A stretch of 64,000 bases of DNA from Luteimonas panaciterrae (GTDB lineage: Bacteria > Pseudomonadota > Gammaproteobacteria > Xanthomonadales > Xanthomonadaceae): positions 1 through 64,000 of the forward strand of contig NZ_JAJAVH010000002.1 in assembly GCF_020511115.1 (NCBI RefSeq), written 5' to 3'. The position numbers and the translations under genes are program-made. Each line of letters starts with the position of its first letter. The first letter of the stretch is position 1. The notes under the pieces are model-generated. The model saw only the letters and a list, made by a program, of their open reading frames with translations, was not told where the DNA came from and did no database searches. Of this stretch, positions 33,089-43,139 are shown piece after piece.

Positions 33089-33730
33089 CTATGCTTCGTA
33101 GGCGGCGATCTCTTCCTCGGTCAGCATCTGCCGCAACTGCGAGGCGGACGCGCGTTTCATCGGTTTCTCGTCGACGCCCGACAACGGTGCCTGCCGCAGC
33201 GCGTCGGCGGGCAGCACGGTGAGATCGAAAGAGAACTCCTCGGCGCTGAACACCCAGACCGGAAAATCGCCTTCGCGCGAACGATCCAGGCGCAGGCGGC
33301 GGTTGCGGCTGTCGGCGGGAATGCGATGCTCTTCGAGGAAGCGCACGACCGCTTCGGCATCGTCGGTGTAGAGCTGCAATGCGACCGGCGCGTTGGCATC
33401 GGCGGTGCCCTCGAGCACCGGGCCGACGAGGCGGGCATCGAAGGCGGCGAAGAATTCCAGCGCGCGCAGCGCGGCATCGCGGCGCGCGCGCAGGGCATCG
33501 CGATGAGCGCCGCCGACAAACAGGCGCTGATATTCGCGCAGCGCATCCTCGATCTCGCGATTGCGTGGTAGCGAGGCGTCGTCGTGGATGCCGAGGCGGC
33601 TGGCGGCCTTGAGCTTGGCTTGGTGATAGTCGCGAATACCGCCTTCGGCCATCAGGCGCGCGGCTTCATGAGCGAGACGGCGGCGACGTTCGCGGGTTCG
33701 TGTCTCGGCGTGCTGACGGGCGTGGTGCAT
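33089..33730 (-). CDS. Conserved protein of unknown function, possible degenerate nucleotidyltransferase
   Basis: The product is 213 aa from the ATG at 33730; the frame remains open to 33790 without conserved sequence. The N-terminus is strongly basic and helical (RERRRRLAHEAARLMAEGGIRDYHQAKLKAASRLG). A middle region, LVGPVLEGTADANAPVALQLYTDDAEAV, aligns by eye with a nucleotidyltransferase-like GS...D.DI strand pattern but lacks its catalytic acids. It ends with DEKPMKRASASQLRQML. Similar proteins of this length occur in pseudomonads and relatives, without a known role. It is convergent with the gltA-linked membrane gene and lies beyond mrcA's downstream end. Confidence 0.8.
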   Translation of the reverse strand: MHHARQHAETRTRERRRRLAHEAARLMAEGGIRDYHQAKLKAASRLGIHDDASLPRNREIEDALREYQRLFVGGAHRDALRARRDAALRALEFFAAFDARLVGPVLEGTADANAPVALQLYTDDAEAVVRFLEEHRIPADSRNRRLRLDRSREGDFPVWVFSAEEFSFDLTVLPADALRQAPLSGVDEKPMKRASASQLRQMLTEEEIAAYEA

Positions 33731-33917
33731 CGCATGCTCCCGGATCAAGCCTCGCCGGACTGTACACGAAGTTTTATGCATGTCTACCAAACGTCCCGGT
33801 CGAAATGACGAATCGGGCGTTAGGAAACGAGACAGATAGACACAACCGGCATCGGTCGGCGATGCCGGAAGAATGGGCCGGCTCCTCGCAGGAATTCACC
33901 CGCGGGAACTCAGCGGC

Positions 33918-36500
33918 TCAGAAGATGTCGAAGGATTTCTCGTCCGGCGCCTGCTCGACGTCTTCGTTGGTGTAGGTTTCCATGCGTTCGAGGTCTTCGG
34001 CCTTGACCCATTCGACGATGCCGCCGCTGCCGCCCGGGATCAGCGTGCCGTTGCCGGCGACGGTGACCTTGACCATGCCCTGCGGCGGATCGTTGCGCGC
34101 GATCGGCACGTCCTTCAGCGCCACGCGCATGTAGTCGATCCAGATCGGCAGGGCGGCCTTGCCGCCGTATTCGCGGTAGCCGAGCGAACGGAAGTCGTCG
34201 CGTCCCACCCAGACGGTGGTGACGAGATTGCCGCCGAAGCCGGAGAACCAGGCGTCGCGGTGGTCGTTGGTGGAGCCGGTCTTGCCGCCGACGTCCTCGC
34301 GTCCGAGCACCTTGGCGGCGGTACCGGTGCCGCGCTGGACCACATCGCGCATCATCGAGACCAATTGATAGGCGACGCGTTCGTCGATGGCGCGCGGCGC
34401 GAGTGGCGTGCCGGGCGGAGGCGGCGGTGCGAGCGGCGCGGTGTCCGCTTCGGCCTTGGCGTCCTTCTTGTCTTTGCCGTTCTTGTCCTTGCCGGCGACG
34501 CTCTTGTCGGTGGGCGCGGGTGGCGATGCGCCGGGGCCGAGATTGAAGCCGTCGACGACGTTGGAAACCTGGATGCCCTGTTCGCCCGCGGCCTGGCTGC
34601 AGCTACGGCAGGCGGTCGGCGGCTTCTCCTTGAAGATGACCTTGCCGTCGCGGTCCTTCACTTCGTCGATGAACCAGGGAGTGATGCGGAAGCCGCCGTT
34701 GGCGAACACGGCGTAGCCGCGCGCGACATCGATGGTCGGCAGCGAGGCGGTGCCGAGCGACATCGACAGGTTGGGCGGCAGCAGCGCCTCGTCGATGCCG
34801 AAGTGGCTGATGTAGCGGCGCGCGTAGTCGACGCCGATGGCATCGAGCAGGCGCACCGAAACGAGATTGCGCGACTGCACCAGGGCTTCGCGCAGGCGCA
34901 TCGGGCCGGCGAAGTTGCCGGTGTCGTTCTGCGGACGCCACATCTGGCCGCGGCGCATGCGGAACACGACCGGTGCATCGAGCACGATCGAGGCGGGGTT
35001 GTAGCCGCGCTCGAAGGAAGCGGCGTAGAGGAAGGGCTTGAAGCTCGAGCCGGGCTGGCGTCGCGATTGCGTGGCGCGGTTGAACTTGCTGCCGGCGAAG
35101 CTGAAACCACCGACCAGGGCACGCAGGGCGCCGGTGTCGGGTTCCAGCGACACCAGCGTCGCCTGCGCCAGCGGCAGCTGGTCGAGGCGCCAGCTCACCG
35201 TGACCGCCGGCGGCGGCTGCGGCGCGTCGGTGGCGCCGGTCTTGTCGTTGCCGGCCGGTGGCGTCGCGGTCTTCACCGGCGTCTCGATCTTGCGCACGCG
35301 CGCGAGGTCGCCGCGCACGAGCAGGGCCGAGGGCGCGCGTCCGGTCCAGCGGCTGCTGGCCGCATCCAGCGTCAGTGTGGTGCCGTCGGCGAGGACGAGG
35401 TCGGCGGTGCCGCCGCCGCTGCGCAGAACCACCGCCGGATACAGGCCGCCCTGCGATGCGATCCCGCGCAGGCGCGCGGCCGCGGCGGTGGCGTCCTCGT
35501 TCGCGGCCAGGTCGAAGTGCTGCTCGACCTTGCGCCAGCCGTGACGGTGGTCGTAGGTCTCCAGGCCATCGCGGATCGCCTTGTCGGCGGCGGCCTGCAT
35601 CACGGGGTCGATGGTGGTGGTGACGTGATAGCCCTTGGTGAGCGCCTCGCCGCCGTAACGGGCGAGCATCTCCTGCCGCACCATTTCCGCGACGTAAGGC
35701 GAGTAGACCTCCACCGGCCGCTCGTGCGGCGTGGCGTGCATCGCCGCGGTCTTGGCCTGCGCGACTTCATCGGCACCGGCGTAGCCGAGTTCGGCCATGC
35801 GGTCGAGGATGTAGTCGCGACGCAGCTTGTTGCGCTCGGGATTGCTGATGGGATTGCCGCTGGAGGGGAACTTCGGCGTACCGGCCAGGGTGGCGATCTC
35901 GTCCAGGCTGAGCTGGTCCAGCGGCCTGCCGTAGTAGTACTCCGATGCCGCGGCGACGCCGTAGGCGCGATTGCCGAAGAAGCTCTTGTTGAGGTACAGC
36001 TCGAGGATCTCGTCCTTGGTCAGCTCGCGCTCCATCTTCATCGCCAGCAGCATTTCCTGCAGCTTGCGCATGTAGCTGTATTCGGAGCTGAGGAAGAACT
36101 GCCGCGCCACCTGCTGGGTGATGGTCGAGCCGCCGGGCACGCGCTGGTCGTTGGTGGTGGCGAGCAGCCAGATGGCGCGTCCCACGCCTTTGTAGTCGAC
36201 GCCGTGGTGCTGGTAGAAGCGGCTGTCCTCGATCGCGATGAAGGCGTCCTTCACACGCTTGGGCACTTTCTCGATGGCGATGGGATAGCGCCGGGTCTCG
36301 CCGAACAGCGCCATCAGGCGGCCGTCGCGCGCGTAGACGTACATCGGTTCCTGCAACTCGATGTGGCGCAGCGTCTGCACGTCCGGCAGGCGCGAGGACA
36401 CGACGACGTAGAGCGTACCGAGTGCCAGTCCTCCCAGGATGATCGCGGCGACGCAAACGATCAGTGTCCAGCGCAACAGGCGGCGAAAGCGTGACATCAA
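33918..36500 (-). CDS. mrcA: Penicillin-binding protein 1A (bifunctional transglycosylase/transpeptidase)
   Basis: The product is 860 aa. It polymerises and crosslinks peptidoglycan at the periplasmic face. An N-terminal helix (about 10-31) anchors it. The GT51 domain (about 55-230) has [34 protein letters not shown] and [28 protein letters not shown]. The PBP1A-specific ODD/OB insert lies about 320-430. The transpeptidase domain has SSFK (catalytic Ser about residue 485), an SRN motif and GGKTGSTND. It is divergent from pilM across a 355-nt region, the arrangement long known for ponA and the pil operon in pseudomonads. Confidence 0.97.
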   Translation of the reverse strand: MMSRFRRLLRWTLIVCVAAIILGGLALGTLYVVVSSRLPDVQTLRHIELQEPMYVYARDGRLMALFGETRRYPIAIEKVPKRVKDAFIAIEDSRFYQHHGVDYKGVGRAIWLLATTNDQRVPGGSTITQQVARQFFLSSEYSYMRKLQEMLLAMKMERELTKDEILELYLNKSFFGNRAYGVAAASEYYYGRPLDQLSLDEIATLAGTPKFPSSGNPISNPERNKLRRDYILDRMAELGYAGADEVAQAKTAAMHATPHERPVEVYSPYVAEMVRQEMLARYGGEALTKGYHVTTTIDPVMQAAADKAIRDGLETYDHRHGWRKVEQHFDLAANEDATAAAARLRGIASQGGLYPAVVLRSGGGTADLVLADGTTLTLDAASSRWTGRAPSALLVRGDLARVRKIETPVKTATPPAGNDKTGATDAPQPPPAVTVSWRLDQLPLAQATLVSLEPDTGALRALVGGFSFAGSKFNRATQSRRQPGSSFKPFLYAASFERGYNPASIVLDAPVVFRMRRGQMWRPQNDTGNFAGPMRLREALVQSRNLVSVRLLDAIGVDYARRYISHFGIDEALLPPNLSMSLGTASLPTIDVARGYAVFANGGFRITPWFIDEVKDRDGKVIFKEKPPTACRSCSQAAGEQGIQVSNVVDGFNLGPGASPPAPTDKSVAGKDKNGKDKKDAKAEADTAPLAPPPPPGTPLAPRAIDERVAYQLVSMMRDVVQRGTGTAAKVLGREDVGGKTGSTNDHRDAWFSGFGGNLVTTVWVGRDDFRSLGYREYGGKAALPIWIDYMRVALKDVPIARNDPPQGMVKVTVAGNGTLIPGGSGGIVEWVKAEDLERMETYTNEDVEQAPDEKSFDIF

Positions 36501-36855
36501 GCGGGTCCCTGGGGTGTGTAACGAGGTTGTCGTGGCCGCGGAAGTATAGAGGACCGGCCTGATCGGCCCCGGAATGGGGGCGGGGGCGCCTCCCGGTAAG
36601 CGTTTCCGGCCGCGTCACGCCCGTCACACCGCGAAACGCCTTAGAAAGTGGGCGTGGCGACCCGATGCGTCGATTTTTGGCATGACAGTTGCATGTCGGT
36701 CGTAAACGAACGCTTCACGTCGCTTGTGCGACCAAAAATGCGGGCATTGCGACACGCTCTGACAACTTGGCGGTTGCCAGGCAGTGAAAAGTCCGTTATC
36801 TAATGACGCTGGGGCACGAGAAGCGCTATGCGCGCCCGTGAAATGGGGAGAGATC
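36501..36855. other. Divergent mrcA-pilM promoter region
   Basis: There is no gene in these 355 nt. On the minus strand a TATACT -10-like hexamer (36543-36548) lies about 45 nt before mrcA, without a clear -35. On the plus strand GGGGAG (about 36845-36850) is the ribosome site for the GTG start of pilM. The middle is relatively AT-rich (around 36675-36800), where both promoters would be expected; no convincing hexamer pair could be chosen for pilM. Confidence 0.45.
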
Positions 36856-37914
36856 GTGGGGTTACTTACTAAGAGCCAGGTCCCGCTGGTCGGGGTCGAT
36901 ATCAGCTCGACGGCTGTAAAGCTGGTGCAATTGTCGCGTGCGGGCGAGCGTTATCGGGTCGAGCACTACGCCATCGAGCCGCTGCCCGCGAACGCGGTGG
37001 TGGAGAAGAACATCGTCGAGGTCGACGCGGTCGCGGGTGCCGTCCGGCGCGCGCTGACGCGTTCGGGCAGCCGCGCCAAGCATGCCGCCGCCGCCGTGGC
37101 GGGATCGGCGGTGATCACCAAGATCATTCCGATGCCGGCCGATCTCGACGACGACGAGCTGGAATCGCAGGTCGAGCTCGAAGCCGCCAACTACATCCCG
37201 TATCCGATCGAGGAAGTGAACCTCGATTACGAAGTGCTCGGCGCGATGCCCGGCAACAACGAGATGGTGCAGGTGCTGCTGGCCGCGTCGCGTTCGGAGA
37301 ATGTCGAGCTGCGCGCTTCGGCGCTCGAACTCGGCGGGCTCTCGGCGAAGGTGATGGATGTGGAGGCGCTCGCGATCGAGAACGCCTTCGCGCTGGTGTC
37401 GCACTCGCTCAACCTGCCGCATGGCGGCCTGGTGGCGCTGGTCGACATCGGCGCGAGCACGACCACGCTGAGCATTCTGCGCAACGGCCGCAGCCTGTAC
37501 AGCCGCGAACAGATGTTCGGCGGCAAGCAGCTCACCGACGAGGTGATGCGCCGCTACGGGCTGAGCTACGAGGACGCCGCGCTTGCCAAGCGCCAGGGCG
37601 GCCTGCCGGAAAGCTACGCCATCGAAGTGCTGGAACCCTTCAAGGAAACGCTGGTGCAGCAGATCGGACGTCTGCTGCAGTTCTTCTATGCGGGCAGCGA
37701 GTTCAATCGCGTCGACCAGATCGTGCTGGCCGGCGGATGCGCCTCCATTCCCGGCGTCGCCGAGATGGTGGTGGAACAACTCGGTGTCCCGACCGTGGTC
37801 GCCAATCCGATGGCGCAGATGACGTTGGGCGCGCGCGTGCAGGCACACATGCTGCAGCAGGATGCGCCGGCGCTGATGATCGCGGTGGGCCTGGCCCTGA
37901 GGAGCTTTGACTGA
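36856..37914 (+). CDS. pilM: Type IV pilus assembly protein PilM
   Basis: The product is 352 aa from a GTG at 36856 with GGGGAG upstream. It is an FtsA-like actin-fold ATPase on the cytoplasmic side of the alignment complex. It opens GLLTKSQVPLVGVDISSTAVKLVQLS, with phosphate-binding elements LVALVDIGASTTTLSIL and IVLAGGCASIPGVAEMV. It binds the cytoplasmic tail of PilN. It is first in a five-gene pilMNOPQ operon and overlaps pilN by one nucleotide. In-frame sequence upstream to 36784 lacks homology. Confidence 0.96.
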   Translation: MGLLTKSQVPLVGVDISSTAVKLVQLSRAGERYRVEHYAIEPLPANAVVEKNIVEVDAVAGAVRRALTRSGSRAKHAAAAVAGSAVITKIIPMPADLDDDELESQVELEAANYIPYPIEEVNLDYEVLGAMPGNNEMVQVLLAASRSENVELRASALELGGLSAKVMDVEALAIENAFALVSHSLNLPHGGLVALVDIGASTTTLSILRNGRSLYSREQMFGGKQLTDEVMRRYGLSYEDAALAKRQGGLPESYAIEVLEPFKETLVQQIGRLLQFFYAGSEFNRVDQIVLAGGCASIPGVAEMVVEQLGVPTVVANPMAQMTLGARVQAHMLQQDAPALMIAVGLALRSFD

Positions 37915-38636
37915 TGGCGCGGATCAATTTGTTGCCGTGGCGGGCGGAACGCCGCAAGCAGCGCCAGAAGGAATTCATGATCATGCTCGGGCTCTTCGCC
38001 CTGGGCGGCGTGTTCCTCTGGTTCCTGGTGAACACCTACTACAACAACCAGATCGACGGCCAGAACGCGCGCAACGCCTACATGGAGGCGCGGATCAAGG
38101 AAGTGCAGAAGCAGATCGAGGAGATCAAGCAGCTCGACGAGAAGAAGGCGCGGCTGCTCAAGCGCAAGGAGATCATCGAGAAGCTGCAGTCCGACCGCTC
38201 GAAGATGGTGCATCTGTTCGATTCGCTGGTGCGCACGATTCCCGACGGCGTGGTGCTGACCTCGATCAAGCAGGAGGGCGAGAAGCTCACCCTGGAAGGT
38301 CGCTCGCAGTCCAATGCGCGCGTGAGCAATTACATGCGCAATCTGGAAAATTCCGGTTGGATGACCAAGCCGGATCTGTCCGTGATCCAGGCCAAGGGTG
38401 CGGTGAAGGGCCTGCCTTACGTCTTCACCCTGGCGGTGACGACCGCGAATCCCAACGCGCCGCGTGACGAGGACGGCGACGGCATTCCCGATGCGCCGCC
38501 ACCAGAGCAGACGCCCGGTGCGGTCGGTGCCACGGGCACGACGCCGGCCGCCGGCACGCAGCCGGCCGCGCCACCAGCGGCGCCTGCCGCCGCCAAGCCG
38601 ACCGACGCCAAGCCTGCCGCGGGAGCCACGCCATGA
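37914..38636 (+). CDS. pilN: Type IV pilus assembly protein PilN
   Basis: The product is 240 aa. The N-terminal cytoplasmic peptide MARINLLPWR carries the INLLPWR motif that docks on PilM. One membrane helix (about 22-42) is followed by a coiled coil (about 55-100) and a periplasmic ferredoxin-like domain (about 100-185). The C-terminal 45 residues are an Ala/Pro/Thr-rich extension, beginning with an acidic patch DEDGDGIPD, longer than in most PilN proteins. Together with PilO it forms the inner-membrane alignment subcomplex. It overlaps pilO by 4 nt. Confidence 0.94.
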   Translation: MARINLLPWRAERRKQRQKEFMIMLGLFALGGVFLWFLVNTYYNNQIDGQNARNAYMEARIKEVQKQIEEIKQLDEKKARLLKRKEIIEKLQSDRSKMVHLFDSLVRTIPDGVVLTSIKQEGEKLTLEGRSQSNARVSNYMRNLENSGWMTKPDLSVIQAKGAVKGLPYVFTLAVTTANPNAPRDEDGDGIPDAPPPEQTPGAVGATGTTPAAGTQPAAPPAAPAAAKPTDAKPAAGATP

Positions 38637-39349
38637 GCCAGAAAAAGGTGTCGCTCAAACAGCTGGACATCAACAGCATCGGATCGTGGCCGCGGACCTA
38701 CCAGATGGGGTTCTGCGCGCTCATCGCCCTGATCATCTTCGGCCTGATGTGGTGGTTGCTGACCAGCGACAAGGGCGATGTGCTGAAGGGGTTGGAGAAC
38801 AAGGAAACCGAGCTGCGCGCCAAGTTCCAGAAGGATCAGGGCCGCGCCGCCAATCTCGAGCCGCTGAAGCAGCAGTTGGCACAGATGGAGCAGCAGTTGC
38901 AGCAGATGCTGCGTCAGCTGCCCAGCAAGACCGAGATGCCCGACCTGATCACCGACATCTCGCAGACGGCGCTGGCCACCGGCATCCGCAACGAGCTGTT
39001 CCGGCCCCAGCCCGAGACGTTGAAGGAGTTCTACGCCGAGAAGCCCATCGACCTGGAAATGGTGGGGACCTATCACCAGTTCGGCGCCTTCGTCAGCGGC
39101 GTGGCTTCGTTGCCGCGCGTGGTCATCATGACGATGCACAACATCTCCCTGAAACCCGTGAATGCGGACAAGGATCCACTCGCATCGCTGCGCCCGGACG
39201 GCAGCCTGAAGCTCGCCGGTACCGTGAAGACCTATCGCTACCTCGACGAGCAGGAAGTGGCCGAGCAGGAAAAGGCCGCCGCCGATGCCGCCGCCAAGGA
39301 GAACAAGGGCAAGAAGAAGCCCAAGGCCGCTGCCGGAGGGGAGAGCTGA
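38633..39349 (+). CDS. pilO: Type IV pilus assembly protein PilO
   Basis: The product is 238 aa with one membrane helix (about 26-46), a coiled coil (about 55-105, containing EPLKQQLAQMEQQLQQML) and a periplasmic domain with TDISQTALATGIRNELFRP and GTYHQFGAFVSGVASLPRVV. It forms a heterodimer with PilN and contacts PilP. The C-terminus is a Lys/Ala-rich low-complexity tail (KENKGKKKPKAAAGG). The pilP ATG follows one nucleotide after its stop, and its start overlaps pilN (ATGA). Confidence 0.94.
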   Translation: MSQKKVSLKQLDINSIGSWPRTYQMGFCALIALIIFGLMWWLLTSDKGDVLKGLENKETELRAKFQKDQGRAANLEPLKQQLAQMEQQLQQMLRQLPSKTEMPDLITDISQTALATGIRNELFRPQPETLKEFYAEKPIDLEMVGTYHQFGAFVSGVASLPRVVIMTMHNISLKPVNADKDPLASLRPDGSLKLAGTVKTYRYLDEQEVAEQEKAAADAAAKENKGKKKPKAAAGGES

Positions 39350-39350
39350 C

Positions 39351-39884
39351 ATGCGCATGATCGTCACTTCGCGTTCCCTCGCACTGTTTGCCGTTGTCCT
39401 GGCGCTGACCGGCTGTGGCCGCGGCATCACCAGCACGCCCGGCGATGCGCCGAACCTCGAGGAATGGGTCGCCGAGATCAAGGCCAAGCCGGCGCCGCCG
39501 CTGGATCCCTTGCCGGTGATGCAGCAGTTCGAGACCTTTGAATACGCCGCGCAGGGGCTGCGCGATCCGTTTAGCGATGCCTTCACCGACGAAGACACGG
39601 GAAGTGGTCCGCGTCCGGACTCGCATCGCCGCAAGCAGCCACTGGAGCAATTTCCGCTGGATACGCTCGACATGGTGGGTACGATCCAGGCCGGTGGCCT
39701 TGTCGCTCTGGTGCAGGCGCCTGACAAGGTCGTCTATCGCGTGCAGTCAGGCATGTACATTGGCCAAAACGATGGTCGTGTAACATCGGTCAGCAAGGAC
39801 AAGATCGAACTCGTTGAATTGGTGCCCGACGGTGCAGGGGGCTGGCTTGAAAGGCCGGCGTCGGTCGCGCTCGAAGACAAGTGA
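39351..39884 (+). CDS. pilP: Type IV pilus assembly lipoprotein PilP
   Basis: The product is 177 aa from the ATG at 39351. The signal ends in a lipobox (LALTGCGRG), so it is lipidated at the inner membrane and bridges PilN/PilO to the PilQ secretin. The conserved segments are FETFEYAAQGLRDPF and the C-terminal beta domain LDTLDMVGTIQAGGLVALVQ with MYIGQNDGRVTSVS. It lies fourth in the pilMNOPQ operon, 14 nt before the preferred pilQ ATG. Confidence 0.94.
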   Translation: MRMIVTSRSLALFAVVLALTGCGRGITSTPGDAPNLEEWVAEIKAKPAPPLDPLPVMQQFETFEYAAQGLRDPFSDAFTDEDTGSGPRPDSHRRKQPLEQFPLDTLDMVGTIQAGGLVALVQAPDKVVYRVQSGMYIGQNDGRVTSVSKDKIELVELVPDGAGGWLERPASVALEDK

Positions 39885-39898
39885 CTAGGGGAGATCAG

Positions 39899-41917
39899 AT
39901 GTTTGTTAAAAGACAGTTAGACTCGCATCGGGGTCGTGCCTCGGTATTGCGCGCGGGCACCGTAGGGCTCGCCGCGGGCCTGTTGGCGGCCTTCGGTGCC
40001 GTCCATGCAGCCCCTATCGACGGTGCCACTGCGATCCCTGCTTCCGCACAGAGCGTCGCCGCGACCGCTGGCGTCGATCCTGCCAAGCGACTTCCGGGCG
40101 GCGTTTCGATTTCCAATCTGGACTTCAAGCGCGGTGACGGCGGCTCCGGCAAGCTGATCATGCGTTTCAGCGGTGACGGCGCGATGCCGGACATGCGCAC
40201 GCAAGGTTCCAGCGTGGTGATCGACGTCGGCAACGCCAATCTGGCACCGGCGCTGCAGAAGCCACTCAACGTCACCGACTTCGCCACGCCCGTGCAGCGT
40301 ATCGACGCCAACCAGGTCGGTACCGGTTCGCGCATCGTGCTGGCAACGCAGGGCACGTTCGAGCCGATGGCCTATCAGACCGGTCGCGACTACGTGGTCG
40401 AGATCGTGCCGCGTGCCGCGGCGTCCGCGCCCACGGGTCGTGCCGTTGGTGCGACGACCACTAGCACCGCCGCCGGCGCGCAGGCGACGGCCGGTGAAGC
40501 CACGCGCATGTACACGGGTCGTCCCGTCACCTTCGATTTCCAGAGCATCGCCGTCAGAACGGTGCTGAAGATCATCGCCGACGAAGCCCATCTCAACATC
40601 GTGGCCTCCGACACCGTGCAGGGCGACATGACCCTGCGCCTGGACAACGTGCCGTGGGATCAGGCGCTGGACATCGTCTTGCAGGCCAAGGGGCTGGACA
40701 AGCGCCGTAGCGGCAACGTGATCTGGGTGGCGCCGCAGGCGGAGATCGCCAGCGCCGAACAGGCCAGGGCCGACGCGCGCATCGCCATCGAGGAGCGTGC
40801 CGAGACGGTGACCGAGTACATCCCGGTCAACTACGCCAACGCCGAGGACATCGCCAAGCTGCTGACCGAGGAAAGCAAGAGCGGCAGTGGTGGCGGTGGC
40901 GCCCAGAGCCGCGGCTTCCTGTCCGCGCGCGGCAGCATCAGCTTCGACCGCCGCACCAACACGCTGCTGGTGATCGACATCCCGCAGCGCGTGCAGAACG
41001 TGAAGAATCTTGTCAGCCAGCTCGACCGCCCGGTCGATCAGGTGGTGATCGAGGCCCGGATCGTGATCGCCAACGAGTCCTTCGCGCGCGAGCTCGGTGC
41101 CAAGTTCGGCATCAGCGGCAGCAACATGAAGGGCGACAAGTATTTCAGCGGCGATCTCGGCGCCAACATCAACAACATCAATGCCGAGGCCACTGCGCAA
41201 CGGGAATACAACCAGTCGCTTCAGGACTACACGGCAGCGCACGATGCCTGGGAACGGGGGGGTGGAACCGGCCCCGAGCCGCAGGCACCGCTTGGCCCGC
41301 TGCGCACGCTGACTCGCGGCTTGAACGTCAACCTGCCGGTCACCAACGCCGCCGGCGCGCTCGCCCTGTCGATCCTCAACGCCGGCTACCTGCTCGACAT
41401 CGAGCTGTCGGCGCTGCAGCAGGAACAGCGTGGCGAAGTGGTCTCCAACCCGCGCGTGGTGACCAGCAACCAGCGTGAAGCGGTCATCACCCAGGGCCGC
41501 GAGATCGGCTACATCACCGTCACCGGCCAGAATGCCAACGTGCCGACGGTGCAGTTCAAGGACGCCGTGCTCGAACTGAAGGTCACGCCCACCATCACCA
41601 ATGACGGCCGCGTGTTCCTGGCCATGGCGATGAAGAAGGACGAGATCGCCGACTACACCACCATCGCCGGCCTCGGCTCGGTGCCGAACCTGGCCAAGCG
41701 CTCGATCAACACCGCGGTGCTGGTCGAAGACGGCCAGACGGTGGTCATCGGTGGCGTCTACGAGTTCAACGACCGCAGCGACGTGACCAAGGTGCCGTTC
41801 CTCGGCGATCTGCCGATCCTCGGCAACCTGTTCCGCAAGAAGGGCCGCAGCAAGCAGAAGGCCGAGCTGCTGATCTTCGTCACGCCGAAGGTGCTGAAAG
41901 TCGCTCAGCGCAATTGA
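39899..41917 (+). CDS. pilQ: Type IV pilus secretin PilQ
   Basis: The product is 672 aa from the ATG at 39899 with a GGGGAG site; a GTG at 39881 in frame overlaps pilP and is less likely. The signal peptide ends near VHAAPID. One AMIN-type domain (about 55-160) precedes secretin N-domains (about 210-370, with FDFQSIAVRTVLKIIADEAHLN) and the C-terminal secretin barrel, which has VSNPRVVTSNQREAVI, GLGSVPNLAKRSINTAVLVEDGQTVVIGG and PFLGDLPILGNLFRKK. Relatives often have two AMIN domains; only one is obvious here. It forms the outer-membrane pore for pilus exit. A terminator follows. Confidence 0.96.
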   Translation: MFVKRQLDSHRGRASVLRAGTVGLAAGLLAAFGAVHAAPIDGATAIPASAQSVAATAGVDPAKRLPGGVSISNLDFKRGDGGSGKLIMRFSGDGAMPDMRTQGSSVVIDVGNANLAPALQKPLNVTDFATPVQRIDANQVGTGSRIVLATQGTFEPMAYQTGRDYVVEIVPRAAASAPTGRAVGATTTSTAAGAQATAGEATRMYTGRPVTFDFQSIAVRTVLKIIADEAHLNIVASDTVQGDMTLRLDNVPWDQALDIVLQAKGLDKRRSGNVIWVAPQAEIASAEQARADARIAIEERAETVTEYIPVNYANAEDIAKLLTEESKSGSGGGGAQSRGFLSARGSISFDRRTNTLLVIDIPQRVQNVKNLVSQLDRPVDQVVIEARIVIANESFARELGAKFGISGSNMKGDKYFSGDLGANINNINAEATAQREYNQSLQDYTAAHDAWERGGGTGPEPQAPLGPLRTLTRGLNVNLPVTNAAGALALSILNAGYLLDIELSALQQEQRGEVVSNPRVVTSNQREAVITQGREIGYITVTGQNANVPTVQFKDAVLELKVTPTITNDGRVFLAMAMKKDEIADYTTIAGLGSVPNLAKRSINTAVLVEDGQTVVIGGVYEFNDRSDVTKVPFLGDLPILGNLFRKKGRSKQKAELLIFVTPKVLKVAQRN

Positions 41918-41938
41918 TCACGGCGACAGCCGACCGGA

Positions 41939-41968
41939 CGGGGCCTGCGGGCCCCGTTCGCGTTTTCG
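41939..41968 (+). terminator. Intrinsic terminator after pilQ
   Basis: A 7-bp stem CGGGGCC/GGCCCCG (41939-41945 with 41950-41956) is followed by TTCGCGTTTT. It ends the pil operon. Confidence 0.7.
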
Positions 41969-42069
41969 TGTCGAGGTTTCCTTAACGGACGAAGGACCGG
42001 CAGGAACCAGAGGCCGCTGAATCAGTCAAACTCGGCCTGACGCCAACCCGCGCCGCTGCCCGTAACGCC

Positions 42070-43092
42070 ATGGATACCGCTGCCTCGTACGACGTCCCCA
42101 AAAACGACCAACCCTCGGACCTTTCGCGCCTCCACGGCCTGTTCCATGCCTTGCGCGAGGATCTCAGCCACGAGATCGTCGGCCAGGCCGCGCTCATCGA
42201 GCGCCTGCTGATCGCGTTGCTGGCCGACGGGCATCTGCTGGTCGAAGGCGCGCCCGGCCTCGCCAAGACTACCGCCATCCGTGCGTTGTCCTCGCGCATC
42301 GAGGCCGATTTCGCCCGTGTGCAGTTCACGCCCGACCTGCTGCCGGCCGATCTCACCGGCACCGAGGTCTGGCGCCCGCAGGACGGGCACTTCGAATTCC
42401 AGCCGGGACCGATCTTCCACTCCGTGCTGCTCGCCGACGAGATCAACCGCGCGCCTGCGAAGGTGCAATCGGCGCTGCTGGAAGCGATGGGCGAGCGCCA
42501 GGTGACCGTCGGCCGCCAGACCTACGGCCTATCGCCGTTGTTCCTGGTGATGGCCACGCAGAATCCGATCGAGCAGGAAGGCACTTTCCCGCTGCCGGAA
42601 GCGCAGCTCGACCGTTTCCTGATGTACGTGCGCATCGGCTATCCGGAAGCCGCGGCCGAAAGCGAGATCCTGCGGCTGGCTCGCGAGCGCGCGCGTCAGG
42701 CGCAGCAGCCCGCGCGCGCGCCGGCGACCAAGATCGTGCCCGCGGACGTGTTCGCCGCGCGCAACGCCGTGCTCGATCTGCACGTCGCGCCGCAGGTGGA
42801 ACGTTATCTGGTCGAACTGGTGCTGGCCTCGCGCGATGCGCGGCGCTACGACGCCGACCTCGCGCGCCGCATCGGTTGGGGCGCCAGCCCGCGCGGATCG
42901 ATCGCGCTGGAGCGTTGCGCGCGCGCACGCGCCTGGCTGGGCGGCCGCGACTTCGTCACCCCCGATGACGTGCGCGCCATCGCGCCGGACGTGCTGCGCC
43001 ATCGCGTGCTGCCGAGCTACGAAGCAACCGCGGAAGGCTGGGACGGCGAGCGGTTGGTGCGGGCGCTGCTGGACAAGGTGCCGTTGCCGTAA
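42070..43092 (+). CDS. MoxR-family AAA+ ATPase
   Basis: The product is 340 aa. Walker A is GAPGLAKTT (about residue 60). Walker B with the MoxR hallmark is VLLADEINRAPAKVQSALLEAMGE, sensor 1 is ATQNPIEQEGTFPLPEAQLDRF, and the lid domain has GASPRGSIALERCARA. MoxR ATPases act as chaperones with VWA-domain partners. Here the partners follow at once: DUF58, DUF4381 and two VWA proteins. It is 47 nt upstream of the DUF58 gene and opens the operon. No clear ribosome site precedes the ATG. Confidence 0.94.
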   Translation: MDTAASYDVPKNDQPSDLSRLHGLFHALREDLSHEIVGQAALIERLLIALLADGHLLVEGAPGLAKTTAIRALSSRIEADFARVQFTPDLLPADLTGTEVWRPQDGHFEFQPGPIFHSVLLADEINRAPAKVQSALLEAMGERQVTVGRQTYGLSPLFLVMATQNPIEQEGTFPLPEAQLDRFLMYVRIGYPEAAAESEILRLARERARQAQQPARAPATKIVPADVFAARNAVLDLHVAPQVERYLVELVLASRDARRYDADLARRIGWGASPRGSIALERCARARAWLGGRDFVTPDDVRAIAPDVLRHRVLPSYEATAEGWDGERLVRALLDKVPLP

Positions 43093-43139
43093 GGCGCGGC
43101 CTCGATCGCGCTCGCCATCTTGCCGCCCATCATCCCCGC

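Noticed and set aside
36774-36802. TTGCCA plus TTATCT as a pilM promoter
   Set aside because: The -10 matches at only two positions and the spacing is 16 nt; not strong enough to list as a promoter.
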